Counted from the stretch's first letter, positions 9,096 through 17,407 are shown. The stretch is DNA of 44,905 bases from Streptomyces sp. (GCF_031178505.1 NZ_JAPSIW010000004.1:1-44905), one strand, 5' to 3'. The notes: generated by a model from the sequence alone, not told the origin. Program-made: numbers and translations.

Positions 9096-9220
9096 TCCGA
9101 GGTCTGTAGCGCACCCGGTGGCTTCCCGTTGGCGGTCTTCCCGCTATTTACGAGGTCACGTCCCATGATGTGGCTCGTTGTTGCGGTGTAAGCGTCTCCG
9201 ATGAGGTTCGCGGGAGCTTG

Positions 9221-9540
9221 ATCCTGGTGTTCACGTCCCTCGGTGAGTGCGTTGCTGTACGGGAGGGTGAGCGCGGCGATGAGAGCATTGCGGTCTCGCT
9301 CCAAGCCCAGGGTAAAGGTGCGCAGACGCGGCAGACCGGCTACGCGGACCTGGACGATCCAGAGGTCGAGCGTGTCGTCATCTCTCGGAGTGGGCTTCGG
9401 AGGCTGGGCGAACTTCCCGACACAGGCAGTTAGCTGAGCCGAATTGAAGCAGGCCGCGGTAAGCCGGGCCAGGAGGTTTCGATGCTCGGCCTTGAGGTTG
9501 GCGGGCCTGGTCATGAGCATCCGGAGATCGTCAGTCCTGT
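9221..9540 (-). pseudogene. Decayed C-terminal part of an ISL3-family transposase
   Basis: The minus-strand frame preserves scattered ISL3 transposase sequence: a segment around RPANLKAEHRNLLARL, a GLPRLRTFTLGLERDRNAL block, and ALTLPYSNALTEGRE, which corresponds to the conserved ALTLPWSNGPVEG end of the family. The remainder is unrelated, so this is a fragment, not an active element. No terminal inverted repeats are evident. It lies exactly where the catabolic operon stops and a foreign-looking segment begins, so it probably marks an old insertion junction. Confidence 0.65.
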
Positions 9541-10172
9541 GGCCGATCGACGACGGGCACGGCGGTGACGGGGTTATGGCCTGTGGCGACCAGCCGCATG
9601 ACGAAACCCGCCACCTCTTCAAGCTGCCGGGCGTGCTCCAGTCCACCTATCACGGCGGGCACGCCACCGAGGTCGCGGATCAGCTCGCCGGCGATGTCGA
9701 GTGCCGCTTTGTCATTGCCGCACATCGCCACGGTCCGCCTCGGTTGGTCCGGCGTCGGCGCCAGCCAACTCGTCCCTGCGAACAGGTGCAGCGCCTTGAC
9801 CACGCGGCTGCCTACGGCTTGCTTGGCGACGTGCTGTACTACCGACCCGGTGGGTGGCTTGAGCAGGCCGGAGGCGTAGTCGACCGCGTTGGTGCAGTCG
9901 ATCACGGCTTTGCCCGCCAATGATCCCTCGTCGGCCTCGGCGAGAGCGAGCGCCTGGTCGAGCCCCTCCCACGCCACTGCCAAGACCACGGCATCGCTTG
10001 CCCTGGCCACCTGCACGGGGTCGGCCGCCTCGACCGTGTCACCGAGCCGCTCGGCGATCGCCCGAGCCTTGTCCTGTGAACGGCCTCCGACGAGGACGTG
10101 GTGCCCACTTCGCATCCACGCCTCCGCCAGTGCCGAGGCCATCACGCCGGTGCCCAGAATTCCGATACGCAC
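9531..10172 (-). CDS. NAD(P)-binding Rossmann protein, NADPH:F420 reductase-like
   Basis: A 213-residue cytoplasmic protein with an N-terminal Rossmann motif GILGTGVMASALAEAW, a VVLAVAWEGL turn and the VIDCTNAVDY segment typical of the small NADPH-dependent F420 reductase-like family. Members either reduce F420 or act as stress-linked oxidoreductases. This one cannot be assigned a partner from sequence. It is divergent from an HxlR regulator with a perfect 10-4-10 palindrome between them, an arrangement usual for HxlR-controlled oxidoreductases. It overlaps the edge of the ISL3 remnant. Confidence 0.8.
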   Translation of the reverse strand: MRIGILGTGVMASALAEAWMRSGHHVLVGGRSQDKARAIAERLGDTVEAADPVQVARASDAVVLAVAWEGLDQALALAEADEGSLAGKAVIDCTNAVDYASGLLKPPTGSVVQHVAKQAVGSRVVKALHLFAGTSWLAPTPDQPRRTVAMCGNDKAALDIAGELIRDLGGVPAVIGGLEHARQLEEVAGFVMRLVATGHNPVTAVPVVDRPQD

Positions 10173-10221
10173 GTCACTCTCCCGTTCCTCGGAGCCTGAT
10201 GTCTCGCTACGGTAGGAACCT

Positions 10222-10245
10222 CGGGCCTACCAATCGGTAGGCCCG
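10222..10245. promoter_or_regulatory. Perfect palindrome, probable HxlR operator
   Basis: CGGGCCTACC and its exact complement GGTAGGCCCG are separated by AATC. Additional GGTAGG and AGTAGG half-sites flank it on both sides (near 10211 and 10251). It lies centrally between the divergent reductase and the HxlR gene, so it is the likely shared operator. Confidence 0.7.
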
Positions 10246-10265
10246 AATTCAGTAGGAAGAGACGT

Positions 10266-10649
10266 GTGAACGACTACTGCTCGCCCTTCGCCGCAGACTG
10301 TGCGGTGCGACTGGCCGCCGACCTGATCGCCCATACCTGGGACCCAGTGGTGCTGATGGCGCTGCGAACGGGCAGACGCCGCCGGATCGACCTTCTGAGC
10401 GGCATTGCCGGCGTCAGCGACAAGGTCCTGACCCAGACGCTTCGCCGTCTGCATGCCAACGGCTTGATCATACGGATCACCACGCCGGCCGACCGCTCCG
10501 TGGCGTATGAGCTGTCCGAATTGGGCCACAGCCTCGCTGACGGACCGCTGGCAAGCCTTGGCCAGTGGGCGATCGATCACGCCGATCAGGTCCTCGCCGC
10601 TCAAGAGCACCACAGCACTGGCATCCGCAACGGAGCAGCGGCCAGTTAA
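10266..10649 (+). CDS. HxlR-family winged-helix transcriptional regulator
   Basis: A 127-residue DNA-binding protein. It starts with a GTG at 10266 after AGGAAGAG. The family pattern is clear: an N-terminal cysteine (CSPF, a candidate redox or electrophile sensor), WDPVVLMAL, a helix-turn-helix with GVSDKVLTQTLRRLHANGLI, the wing, then YELSELGHSL. HxlR proteins often sense quinones, aldehydes or thiol-reactive species and control a divergent oxidoreductase, which fits the neighbour at 9531-10172. The C-terminal tail after about residue 105 is family-neutral. Confidence 0.85.
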   Translation: MNDYCSPFAADCAVRLAADLIAHTWDPVVLMALRTGRRRRIDLLSGIAGVSDKVLTQTLRRLHANGLIIRITTPADRSVAYELSELGHSLADGPLASLGQWAIDHADQVLAAQEHHSTGIRNGAAAS

Positions 10650-10703
10650 AAGGCCGGGCGGACCACAGGTCCTGACAGAGCTGTTGACCAAGCGACCGTC
10701 GAC

Positions 10704-11069
10704 TTGTCCGCATCAGCACCAGTGTGGCGCGCGCCCTTGACCGAAGGGCACACGGAACTGTACCGGGTGACTGGAACCAGTGGTGACAGCATTGCACAGG
10801 CTGCCTACGACCGTTGTGGGGCCGGCGCGTGCTTTTTCCAGCACTACCAGGGCGAAGGACTCTTCTGGGTCGTTCCTAGCTGCGGACGACACCATCTCCC
10901 CGATTACCTCGACGGTAAATCGACTTCCGCCTGGAACAGGACGCCGATCCCCATCATCCTCTACGACGGCACCTACACTGGGCGACTGGGAACCATGCCG
11001 GGGTGGTTCCAGGGCGACCTCAACCCCACCCATGACAACAGGTTGAGCTCCGTCGACGCGGCTTGCTGA
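10704..11069 (+). pseudogene. Fragment of a peptidase inhibitor family I36-like protein
   Basis: The reading frame holds GAGACFFQHYQGEGLFWVV, then STSAWNRT, then ILYDGTYTG and a final NRLSSVDAAC. This pattern of paired cysteines, aromatic-glycine turns and an N-x-(I/L)SSV end is typical of the secreted I36/crystallin-fold inhibitors of Streptomyces. The upstream in-frame sequence is open back to a stop at 10647 but offers only a TTG start and no signal peptide, so the N-terminus seems lost. The fragment follows the HxlR gene and is followed by two hairpin terminators. Confidence 0.45.
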
Positions 11070-11159
11070 GACGTCTTGCCGTCCCTGCGAGTGAGGCACT
11101 GGTCTGCTTCAGTCGATGAAACTCGCCGTGAAAAACCACAACGGCTTTGATGCAACCAA

Positions 11160-11190
11160 GGCGGCCACGGGCTTCTCCGCCGTGGCCGCC
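11160..11190. terminator. Strong hairpin downstream of the I36 fragment
   Basis: GGCGGCCACGG pairs perfectly with CCGTGGCCGCC across a nine-base loop, an 11-bp GC-rich stem. It sits after the last gene of the inserted segment. There is no U tract, as is usual in Streptomyces. Confidence 0.6.
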
Positions 11191-11212
11191 CCGTATTACC
11201 CTTCAGATGACT

Positions 11213-11233
11213 GTGGCTTGCGGCCACTTTTTT
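11213..11233 (+). terminator. Intrinsic terminator with a six-T tail
   Basis: GTGGC-TTGCG-GCCAC is followed by six T residues. The stem is short, but the U tract is a rare and clear feature for this GC-rich genome. It would stop plus-strand transcription before it runs antisense into the SDR gene ending at 11266. Confidence 0.6.
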
Positions 11234-11265
11234 CCGTCAGGTCTGCGACTAGTGATCCTTGGCAA

Positions 11266-12042
11266 CTATCTGGGTGGGAACCGCAACGCACCGTCCAGGC
11301 GTACCACTTCACCGTTGAGGTAATTGTTCTCGCATAGGTGCTGCACCAGCGCGGCGTACTCCTCGGGCCGACCCATTCGTCGAGGGTGCGGTACCTGGGG
11401 CCCCCAGTACTCCTCCAGTTTCTCGGCGGCTTTTCCGTATGCGGGCGTGAGGACGGTGCCGGGAGCGACGGTTGCCACGCGGATGCCGAGCGGTGACAAA
11501 TCACGGGCGGCGACCAGGGTCATCGCCGATACGCCGCCCTTCGCCGCCGCGTACGGCAGTTGGCCGATCTGTCCTTCGTACGCGGCGATGGACGAAGTGG
11601 TGACGATAACCCCGCGTCCGCCGTCCCCGTCGACGGGCTCGGTGCGGCCGATGGCCGCGGCGGCCAGTCGCAGCACGTTGAAGACTCCGGTCAGATAGAC
11701 GTCGACGGTCGTGCGGAATCCCTCGAGGGCCATCGGTGAGCCGTCCTTACCGATGAGCCGTCCGCCGCTTGCGGGCCCCCCGTGGCAGTCGACCGCGATC
11801 CGGAACGTGCCCGCCCGTTCGGCCTCGTCGACCGCGGCCCGGACCGAGTCCTCGTCGGTGGCGTCGGTACGGACGTAACGCACCCCCAGTTCCGCCTCCA
11901 GGGCCTTGCCTCTGTCGTCGGCGAGGTCGGCGACCACTACCCGGGAGCCCGCGGCACACAGCCGCCGGACCGTGGCCTCGCCCAGCCCTCCCGCTCCACC
12001 CACCACCAAGGCTGCGCAACCGTCGATGTGCATCGGATTCAC
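11266..12042 (-). CDS. SDR-family oxidoreductase, 3-hydroxyacyl-CoA dehydrogenase (HSD10-like)
   Basis: A 258-residue classical short-chain dehydrogenase. The cofactor loop is [16 protein letters not shown] (13-28), followed by VVVADLAD, where the Asp favours NAD. The catalytic triad is Ser151, Tyr164 and Lys168 (in YAAAK). The variant GGAGGLG loop, the [12 protein letters not shown] segment and the GTVLTP end are typical of type II 3-hydroxyacyl-CoA dehydrogenases. It would oxidise a 3-hydroxyacyl-CoA to the 3-ketoacyl-CoA for the thiolase encoded across the divergent promoter. The start at 12042 has AGAGGGG upstream; an alternative ATG lies three codons in. The palindrome at 12072-12086 controls both directions. 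Confidence 0.85.
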   Translation of the reverse strand: MNPMHIDGCAALVVGGAGGLGEATVRRLCAAGSRVVVADLADDRGKALEAELGVRYVRTDATDEDSVRAAVDEAERAGTFRIAVDCHGGPASGGRLIGKDGSPMALEGFRTTVDVYLTGVFNVLRLAAAAIGRTEPVDGDGGRGVIVTTSSIAAYEGQIGQLPYAAAKGGVSAMTLVAARDLSPLGIRVATVAPGTVLTPAYGKAAEKLEEYWGPQVPHPRRMGRPEEYAALVQHLCENNYLNGEVVRLDGALRFPPR

Positions 12043-12071
12043 CCCTCTTGCGACTGTGGATCTGAGTGTAG

Positions 12072-12086
12072 GAGAATCACGTTCTC
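12072..12086. promoter_or_regulatory. Operator-like palindrome, cluster consensus (copy 3)
   Basis: GAGAATCACGTTCTC ends directly against the ATG of the ligase at 12087 and overlaps its AGGAG ribosome site (12070-12074). A protein bound here would block both transcription and translation start of the ligase, and it lies 30 bp from the divergent SDR start. Confidence 0.7.
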
Positions 12087-13529
12087 ATGAATATAGCCGT
12101 GATCCTGGAAATGGCCGCCTCGGCGGAGGATCGGCCAGCCGTCACCGAAGGCGGCCGCACGCTCTCCGCCGCCGAACTCCAGCGCCTGGCGCGCCACGCG
12201 GCCGACCGCTTCCGTGGCCGCACCGCAGTCCTCTACCTGGGGCCCAACCACCTCGCTTACCCGGTCGCCCTGTTCGGCGCCGCACTGGCGGGAATTCCCT
12301 TCGTCCCCCTCAACTACCGCCTCGGTGAGGAGCAACTGGGCGCGCTGATAGCCCGGCATCCCGGTGCCGAGGTGCTGAACCCGGCCGACCTCGACGCGCT
12401 GCTGGCCGCTTCCGGGGAGGCCGAGTGGCTGCCGGCTCCGCAGGACCAGGAAGCCGTCGCGGTCGTTCTCTACACCAGCGGCACCACGGCGGCCCCCAAG
12501 GCGGCCCTGCTCCGCCACCGCCACCTGCTCGCCTACGTCTTAAACACCCAGGACTTCGGATCGGCGGAACCGAGCGACGCCAGTCTGGTGGCGCTGCCGC
12601 CGTACCACGTCGCCGGCCTGATGAACCTGCTCACGAACCTGTACGCGGGACGCCGCGTCGTCTACCAAGGCGTCTTCCAGCCGGCCGACTGGCTGGCCAC
12701 GGTACGCCGCGAGGGCATCACCCACGCCATGGTGGTCCCGACCATGCTGGCCCGTCTGACCGTCGAACTGGGTGAAGCACGGGCCGAGACCCCGACCCTG
12801 CGCAATCTCGCCTACGGCGGCGCGCGTTGCCCGCGTCCCGTGGTCGAGCGGGCCCTGCGTCAGTTCCCGGACACCGGCTTCGTCAACGCCTACGGGCTGA
12901 CGGAGACCGCCTCATCGATCTGTGTGCTGGGTCCCGACGACCACTGGGGGGCGGTAGCGTCCGAGAACCCGGCGGTCCTCGCACGACTGGGCTCGGTGGG
13001 GCGGCCACTGCCCGGCGTCGAGGTCGAGATCCGTGACGAGGACGGTAAGACGCTGGAGCCGGGGGGCACCGGGCTCGTCTTCGTGCGCGGCGCCCAGATC
13101 TCCGGCGAGTACGCGGGCACGGATGACTCCGGTGACGGAGACGGATGGTTCGCCACCCGGGACCGCGGGCGGCTGGACGAGGACGGTTACCTGTTCCTCG
13201 AGGGCCGCGCGGACGACACGATCATCCGGGGTGGCGAGAACATCGCCCCCGCCGAGATCGAGGACGTCCTGCTTCAGCACCCGGGCATTGAGGAGGCCGC
13301 CGTGCTTGGCCTGCCGGATCCCGAGTGGGGGCAGCGGCTGGTCGCCGTCCTCGTCGGTGCGGGCGACCCGGATGAGATCCGGTCCTTCGCCAAGCGCCGC
13401 CTGCGTTCCTCGAAGACCCCGGACACCGTCGTCTTCCGCTCCGAACTGCCCCGCACCGCCACGGGCAAGCTGCTGCGCCGCACCCTCGTGGCCGAGCTCG
13501 CCGAACCGGAGGAGATCACCGATGCCTGA
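12087..13529 (+). CDS. Acyl-CoA synthetase / AMP-dependent CoA ligase with a TTA codon
   Basis: A 480-residue ANL-superfamily ligase. Motifs are VLYTSGTTAAPKAALLRH (A3 loop, with Ala in place of the usual Gly after PK), NAYGLTETASS, RADDTIIRGGENIAPAEIE and the C-terminal lysine in RTATGKLLRRTL. It is the third ligase of the cluster. An in-frame TTA leucine codon at 12540-12542 (codon 152) is notable. In Streptomyces such codons make translation depend on the bldA tRNA and link the gene to development or late growth. The stop overlaps the thiolase start by eight bases, so the two genes are coupled. Confidence 0.9.
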   Translation: MNIAVILEMAASAEDRPAVTEGGRTLSAAELQRLARHAADRFRGRTAVLYLGPNHLAYPVALFGAALAGIPFVPLNYRLGEEQLGALIARHPGAEVLNPADLDALLAASGEAEWLPAPQDQEAVAVVLYTSGTTAAPKAALLRHRHLLAYVLNTQDFGSAEPSDASLVALPPYHVAGLMNLLTNLYAGRRVVYQGVFQPADWLATVRREGITHAMVVPTMLARLTVELGEARAETPTLRNLAYGGARCPRPVVERALRQFPDTGFVNAYGLTETASSICVLGPDDHWGAVASENPAVLARLGSVGRPLPGVEVEIRDEDGKTLEPGGTGLVFVRGAQISGEYAGTDDSGDGDGWFATRDRGRLDEDGYLFLEGRADDTIIRGGENIAPAEIEDVLLQHPGIEEAAVLGLPDPEWGQRLVAVLVGAGDPDEIRSFAKRRLRSSKTPDTVVFRSELPRTATGKLLRRTLVAELAEPEEITDA

Positions 13530-14655
13530 CGCCGTGCTCGTCGCCGCCCTGCGCACCCCCATCGGCACCGCCTTCAAGGGCAGCCTGCGCGACACGACAG
13601 CCCACGAACTCGCCGACCGCATCGTCGCGACGGTGGCGGAGGGCCTCGATCCCGGTCTGGTGGACGACGTGGTCCTCGCCGAGTCGCATTACGGAGGCGG
13701 AGTCGTCGCCCGTCACGCCGCGCTGACCGCCGGACTGCCGCACGTACCCGGACTCGCCCTCAACCGGCACTGCGCGGCAGGGCTGGCGGCGGTGCAGACC
13801 GCCGCCGCCTCGGTACGGGCCGGCATGGACCGGCTGGTCCTCGCCGGCGGCGTCAACTCCGCGTCCACCGCCCCCAAGCTGTCCTTCCGCGGTGTCGAGG
13901 GCCCGTGGGTGCCGCCGTCCCACCCGGACCGGGCCGACGCGCCCAACCTCGACATGTCGATCACGGTGGGCTGGAACACCGCGGTGCGAGCCGGGATCAG
14001 CCGCGAGGAGATGGACGCGTGGGCGCTGCGCTCGCACCGCAATGCCGTGCGCGCCCTCGACGAAGGGCGCTTCAAGGACGAGACCGTGCCCGTCGACACC
14101 GCACACGGCCCCTTCGAGGCGGACGAACACCCGCGCCGCGACACCAGCGCGGAACGCCTCGCCGCCCTCAAACCGCTCCACCCCGAGATCGAGGGTTTCT
14201 CCATCACCGCCGGAAACGCCTGCGGCGCCAACGACGCGGCGGCCGCCGTAGCGGTGGCGGACGCGGGTCTCGGGCTGCCGGCCCTGGCCACCGTACGCGC
14301 CTGGGCCTCCGTCGCCCTCGACCCCGCAGAGACCGGCCTCACCCCCGTGCAGGCCATCCCGAAGGCACTGGGACGGGCGGGCCTCACCGTGTCCGACGTC
14401 GACCTCTTCGAGATCAACGAGGCTTTCGCGTCCGTGGCCGTCGCCGCCGTCCACCGCCTCGGCCTCGATCCGGACACCGTGAACGTCAACGGCAGCGGCT
14501 GCTCCCTCGGGCACCCTGTCGCGGCCACCGGCACCCGCATGATCGTCACCCTCGTCCACGAACTGCGCCGCAGGGGCGGGGGAGTGGGTGTCGCGGCCAT
14601 GTGCGCGGGCGGGGGGATGGGATCCGCGCTGGTCCTGGAGGTTCCCGCACCCTGA
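13522..14655 (+). CDS. Thiolase (acetyl-CoA acyltransferase family)
   Basis: A 377-residue thiolase that cleaves a 3-ketoacyl-CoA with CoA to release acetyl-CoA or propionyl-CoA. The ATG at 13522 follows GGAGGAG inside the end of the upstream ligase. Catalytic residues are all present: Cys84 in LNRHCAAGLAA, the NACGAND loop, the INEAF motif, the GHP histidine in GSGCSLGHPVAATG and the second cysteine in AAMCAGGGMGSA. It is somewhat shorter than the typical 390-400 residues. With the divergent SDR and the acyl-CoA dehydrogenase pair it completes a beta-oxidation cycle, apart from a hydratase, which I do not see in the window. Confidence 0.92.
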   Translation: MPDAVLVAALRTPIGTAFKGSLRDTTAHELADRIVATVAEGLDPGLVDDVVLAESHYGGGVVARHAALTAGLPHVPGLALNRHCAAGLAAVQTAAASVRAGMDRLVLAGGVNSASTAPKLSFRGVEGPWVPPSHPDRADAPNLDMSITVGWNTAVRAGISREEMDAWALRSHRNAVRALDEGRFKDETVPVDTAHGPFEADEHPRRDTSAERLAALKPLHPEIEGFSITAGNACGANDAAAAVAVADAGLGLPALATVRAWASVALDPAETGLTPVQAIPKALGRAGLTVSDVDLFEINEAFASVAVAAVHRLGLDPDTVNVNGSGCSLGHPVAATGTRMIVTLVHELRRRGGGVGVAAMCAGGGMGSALVLEVPAP

Positions 14656-14664
14656 AGGCGCGCA

Positions 14665-14700
14665 CGAGGGTGCCCGGACCCCGAGGTCCGGGCACCCTCG
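14665..14700. terminator. Bidirectional hairpin terminator
   Basis: A perfect 16-bp stem beginning CGAGGGTGCC with a CCGA loop lies between the convergent thiolase and thioesterase genes, so it can end transcripts from both sides. Confidence 0.85.
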
Positions 14701-14709
14701 CGGGCACGT

Positions 14710-15507
14710 TCAGACGAACCGCAACAGCGCCTCCTGGGCGAAGGAGGCGATCAGTGCTCCCTCCTCCGTCAGCACGTCCCCGCGTCCGAAACACCGCCCG
14801 TGTGCGGCCAGCGGACTGTGCTGGCGCAGTAGCAGCCACCGTCCCGTGTCGAACGGCCGGTGGAACCACACGGTGTGCGCCGTCACGGCCGAGACGAACG
14901 CCGTACCGGAGTCCGTCTGCGTCACGCCGGGCACCGGCCGCAGCGCGGTGCCGATCGGCGTGAGGTCGGTCGCGTACGCGAGGAGCGCGGGCGCGGCGAC
15001 CCTCGGTGCTCCCGGGACACGGGTCCACAGCTCGTGGACGGGTGGTTCGGCCTTTTCGGTGTCGAGGTCGGTCGCCGCTCGTGACTCCCAGGGCAGCAGG
15101 GCGAGGTCCACCCGGCGTTCCGGGCCGGGGAGTGCGGGGGGCGGGTCGGTCGTCTGGCGTTCCGGGCCCTCCTCCCACGCGTGGAGGGCGGCGTTCGCCA
15201 CCGCGATCACCCCGTGCCGCTGGCGTGCGACGAGCCGCACGGTCGCGAACGTGCGGCCCTGCTGCGGTACGTCGGTCTCGTAGCGCACCGGCTCGCCCGT
15301 ACGGCCCTCGCGCAGGAACTGGGTGTGCAGGGACTTGAGCTCCTTGCCGGTCACGGACCGGGCCGCCGCGCGGGCGAACTGAGCCAGCAGTTGTCCGCCG
15401 AACAGCCGGCGGTACTCCAGCCGCTGCGAGGGGCCCTCGTAGGTGTGCTCGTCCACGGCCGTCAGATCGAGGCAGCCGAGCAGGTCGTGCCAGAGGTCGG
15501 CGGGCAC
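14710..15507 (-). CDS. Acyl-CoA thioesterase II (TesB-like double hotdog)
   Basis: A 265-residue thioesterase that hydrolyses acyl-CoA to free acid and CoA. The N-terminal hotdog shows RLFGGQLLAQFARAA and SLHTQFLREG, and the C-terminal hotdog shows HTVWFHRPFDTGRWLL and RGDVLTEEGALIAS. These are typical of actinobacterial TesB proteins. The GTG start at 15507 follows GAGGAGAG and lies ten bases after the stop of the upstream dehydrogenase subunit. It is the last gene of the minus-strand operon. It may recycle CoA from dead-end intermediates rather than perform a main pathway step. Confidence 0.88.
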   Translation of the reverse strand: MPADLWHDLLGCLDLTAVDEHTYEGPSQRLEYRRLFGGQLLAQFARAAARSVTGKELKSLHTQFLREGRTGEPVRYETDVPQQGRTFATVRLVARQRHGVIAVANAALHAWEEGPERQTTDPPPALPGPERRVDLALLPWESRAATDLDTEKAEPPVHELWTRVPGAPRVAAPALLAYATDLTPIGTALRPVPGVTQTDSGTAFVSAVTAHTVWFHRPFDTGRWLLLRQHSPLAAHGRCFGRGDVLTEEGALIASFAQEALLRFV

Positions 15508-15517
15508 CTGGCTCTCC

Positions 15518-16306
15518 TCACAGTTCGACGAGGCGCGGGGTGCGGCCCTCGCGCAGCAGCAGCGTCCCCGCCTCGCGCGTGAGGTCGCGGGCGGAGCCCA
15601 GCAGCCCGTCCAGGACCAGAGCGCGTTTGACGTGGAGGTGCAGCTGGTGTTCGGCGGTGAAGCCGATTCCGCCGAGCGCCTGCTGGCAGTGGCGGGCGGC
15701 AGTGAGCGCGGCCCGGCCTGCCGCCGCCTTGGCGAGGAGGGCGGACGTGTCGTCGTCCCCGGCGGCCGTCAGGACCGCCTCGGCGCCCTCCAGGGCGACG
15801 TGTGTCTCGGCCAGACGGTGACGCAGCGCCTGGAACGAGGCGAGCGGGCGTCCGAACTGGTGCCGGTCCAGGACGTGGCGGCGGGCCAGCGCGAGCATCG
15901 TCCGCCCGGTCCCGAGCAGCCACCAGCCCAGCGCCCGGCGCCCGCCGGCCAGGGGAACGGGACCGCCCTCGGCGACGCGCCGCAGCGGCAGCCCGGGGTC
16001 CAGCGCGGTGTCGCCCGCGTCACCGTCCCGTACCCACTCCACCCACAGCCCGCCCGTGTACGGCAGCGCCGGTGTCCGGCCCGGCGGACCTCCCGTCTCA
16101 CGCAGGACCACATCGTTGAGGACGGAGGCGTGCGCACCGGTCTCGCCGAGCAGGCGGAAGACCAGGGCGACCGCCGTGTCCGGTTCCTCGGCGAGCATCT
16201 GGGTCCAGCCGAGGTCGGCGAGGGCGGTGTCGAGGCCGGTGCCCGAGGTGCCCGTCATCGTCTTGCGCAAGGTCTGCTCCAGCAGTTCGCGTTCGTCGGC
16301 GTCCAC
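15518..16306 (-). CDS. Acyl-CoA dehydrogenase, short subunit of a heteromeric pair
   Basis: A 262-residue protein that keeps the C-terminal helical half of an acyl-CoA dehydrogenase: the FAD/dimer arginine segment DRHQFGRPLASFQALRH and the QALGGIGFTAEHQLHLHVKR region. Most of the N-terminal and beta domains are missing or reduced. The GTG start at 16306 follows AAGGAG. It is six bases downstream of the full-length dehydrogenase gene. Such unequal pairs form alpha2-beta2 enzymes in actinobacterial steroid side-chain and ring breakdown (ChsE/IpdE type). They oxidise bulky cyclic acyl-CoAs. I infer the same arrangement here. Confidence 0.85.
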   Translation of the reverse strand: MDADERELLEQTLRKTMTGTSGTGLDTALADLGWTQMLAEEPDTAVALVFRLLGETGAHASVLNDVVLRETGGPPGRTPALPYTGGLWVEWVRDGDAGDTALDPGLPLRRVAEGGPVPLAGGRRALGWWLLGTGRTMLALARRHVLDRHQFGRPLASFQALRHRLAETHVALEGAEAVLTAAGDDDTSALLAKAAAGRAALTAARHCQQALGGIGFTAEHQLHLHVKRALVLDGLLGSARDLTREAGTLLLREGRTPRLVEL

Positions 16307-16312
16307 GAGCGG

Positions 16313-17407
16313 TCACTCCTTTCCGAGGCCCAGCAGGCGGCGGGCGACGATGTTGCGCTGGATCTCCGCGGTGCCGCCGTAGATGGTGGCTGCACGCGAG
16401 TAGAGGTACTCGGTGCGCCAAGTTCCCGCGTCCGTCAGCTCGACGGTGCCGGGCAGCAGGTCGCGCGCGGTGTCGAAGAGCCGCTGCTCGGCGGTGGCCA
16501 GGAGGATCTTGTCCACGGACGTCTCCGGCCCCAGCCTCCCCTCCTCGGCCAGTGCCCGCTGGGTGTGCGCCGAGCGGCAGCGTGCCGTGTGCAGGTCGAG
16601 CCAGACGGCGCCGAGGGAGTCGGCGTCCGGTTCGCAGCCGTCCGTCAGCAGCCGGTCCAGACGGCTGTGCAGATGAGCGATCCGGTGCCAGAAGCAGGTG
16701 GAGCGCTCGTGCGGCAGGAGGTCCATGGCCAGCTTCCAGCCGTCACCCGGCACGCCGAGCAGACGGTCGCCCGGGACGCGGACGTCGTCGAGGAAGACCT
16801 CGGCGAACTCGTCGACGCCGTGCATGGTGCGCAGCGGGCGGACGGTGATGCCGGGGGAGTCCATGTCGATGAGGAAGGCGCTGATGCCGTCGTGGCCTGG
16901 TCCGCCGGTGCGGGCCAGCAGGACGCAGCGGGCGGCGTACTGGGCGAGGCTCGTCCACACCTTCTGCCCGGACACCACCCAGCCGTCCGCGTCGCGCGTG
17001 GCCCGGGTGCTCAGCGAGGCCAGGTCGCTGCCCGAGCCCGGCTCGGAGAAGCCCTGGCACCACTGCTCCCGGCCGCTCAGCAGCCGGGGCACCATGTCGG
17101 CGGCCAGCGCCGGCGGCGCGTAGTCGATCAACGTGGGTACCAGGACCTCGACCATCGACCAGATGCCGGGTTCGGCCAGGTCGCGCGTGGCGATCTCCTC
17201 GCCGAGCACCGCCCGCAGGACACCGGGGCCGCCCAGCCCGCCGACCTCGCGGGGCCAGCCGTGGCGCATCCACCCCGCCTCCCACAGCGCCCGGCGGACC
17301 CGGGCGAGCTGGGCCACCTGGGCGTCGAGGCCGTGATCGTCGCCGGGGGCCAGATCGTGGCCGTCGAGCCAGGCCCGCAACTCCCGCCTGAAATCGGCGG
17401 TGTTCAT
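16313..17407 (-). CDS. Acyl-CoA dehydrogenase, long subunit
   Basis: A 364-residue FAD enzyme that introduces an alpha-beta double bond into acyl-CoA. Visible elements are WCQGFSEPGSGSDLASL, the GWVVSGQKVWTSLAQYA flavin segment, AEVFLDDVRVP, and the C-terminal TIYGGTAEIQRNIVARRLLG. The usual YEGT glutamate is GGT here, so the catalytic base must come from elsewhere, as in other heteromeric forms. The start at 17407 overlaps the stop of the SnoaL-like gene (ATGA); a longer in-frame reading starting at 17572 is arginine-rich and rejected. The pair with 15518-16306 is probably one enzyme. Confidence 0.88.
   Translation of the reverse strand: MNTADFRRELRAWLDGHDLAPGDDHGLDAQVAQLARVRRALWEAGWMRHGWPREVGGLGGPGVLRAVLGEEIATRDLAEPGIWSMVEVLVPTLIDYAPPALAADMVPRLLSGREQWCQGFSEPGSGSDLASLSTRATRDADGWVVSGQKVWTSLAQYAARCVLLARTGGPGHDGISAFLIDMDSPGITVRPLRTMHGVDEFAEVFLDDVRVPGDRLLGVPGDGWKLAMDLLPHERSTCFWHRIAHLHSRLDRLLTDGCEPDADSLGAVWLDLHTARCRSAHTQRALAEEGRLGPETSVDKILLATAEQRLFDTARDLLPGTVELTDAGTWRTEYLYSRAATIYGGTAEIQRNIVARRLLGLGKE

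Noticed and set aside
11116-11337. Short plus-strand frame after the I36 fragment
   Set aside because: It runs through two terminator hairpins and into the antisense of the SDR; no family signature.
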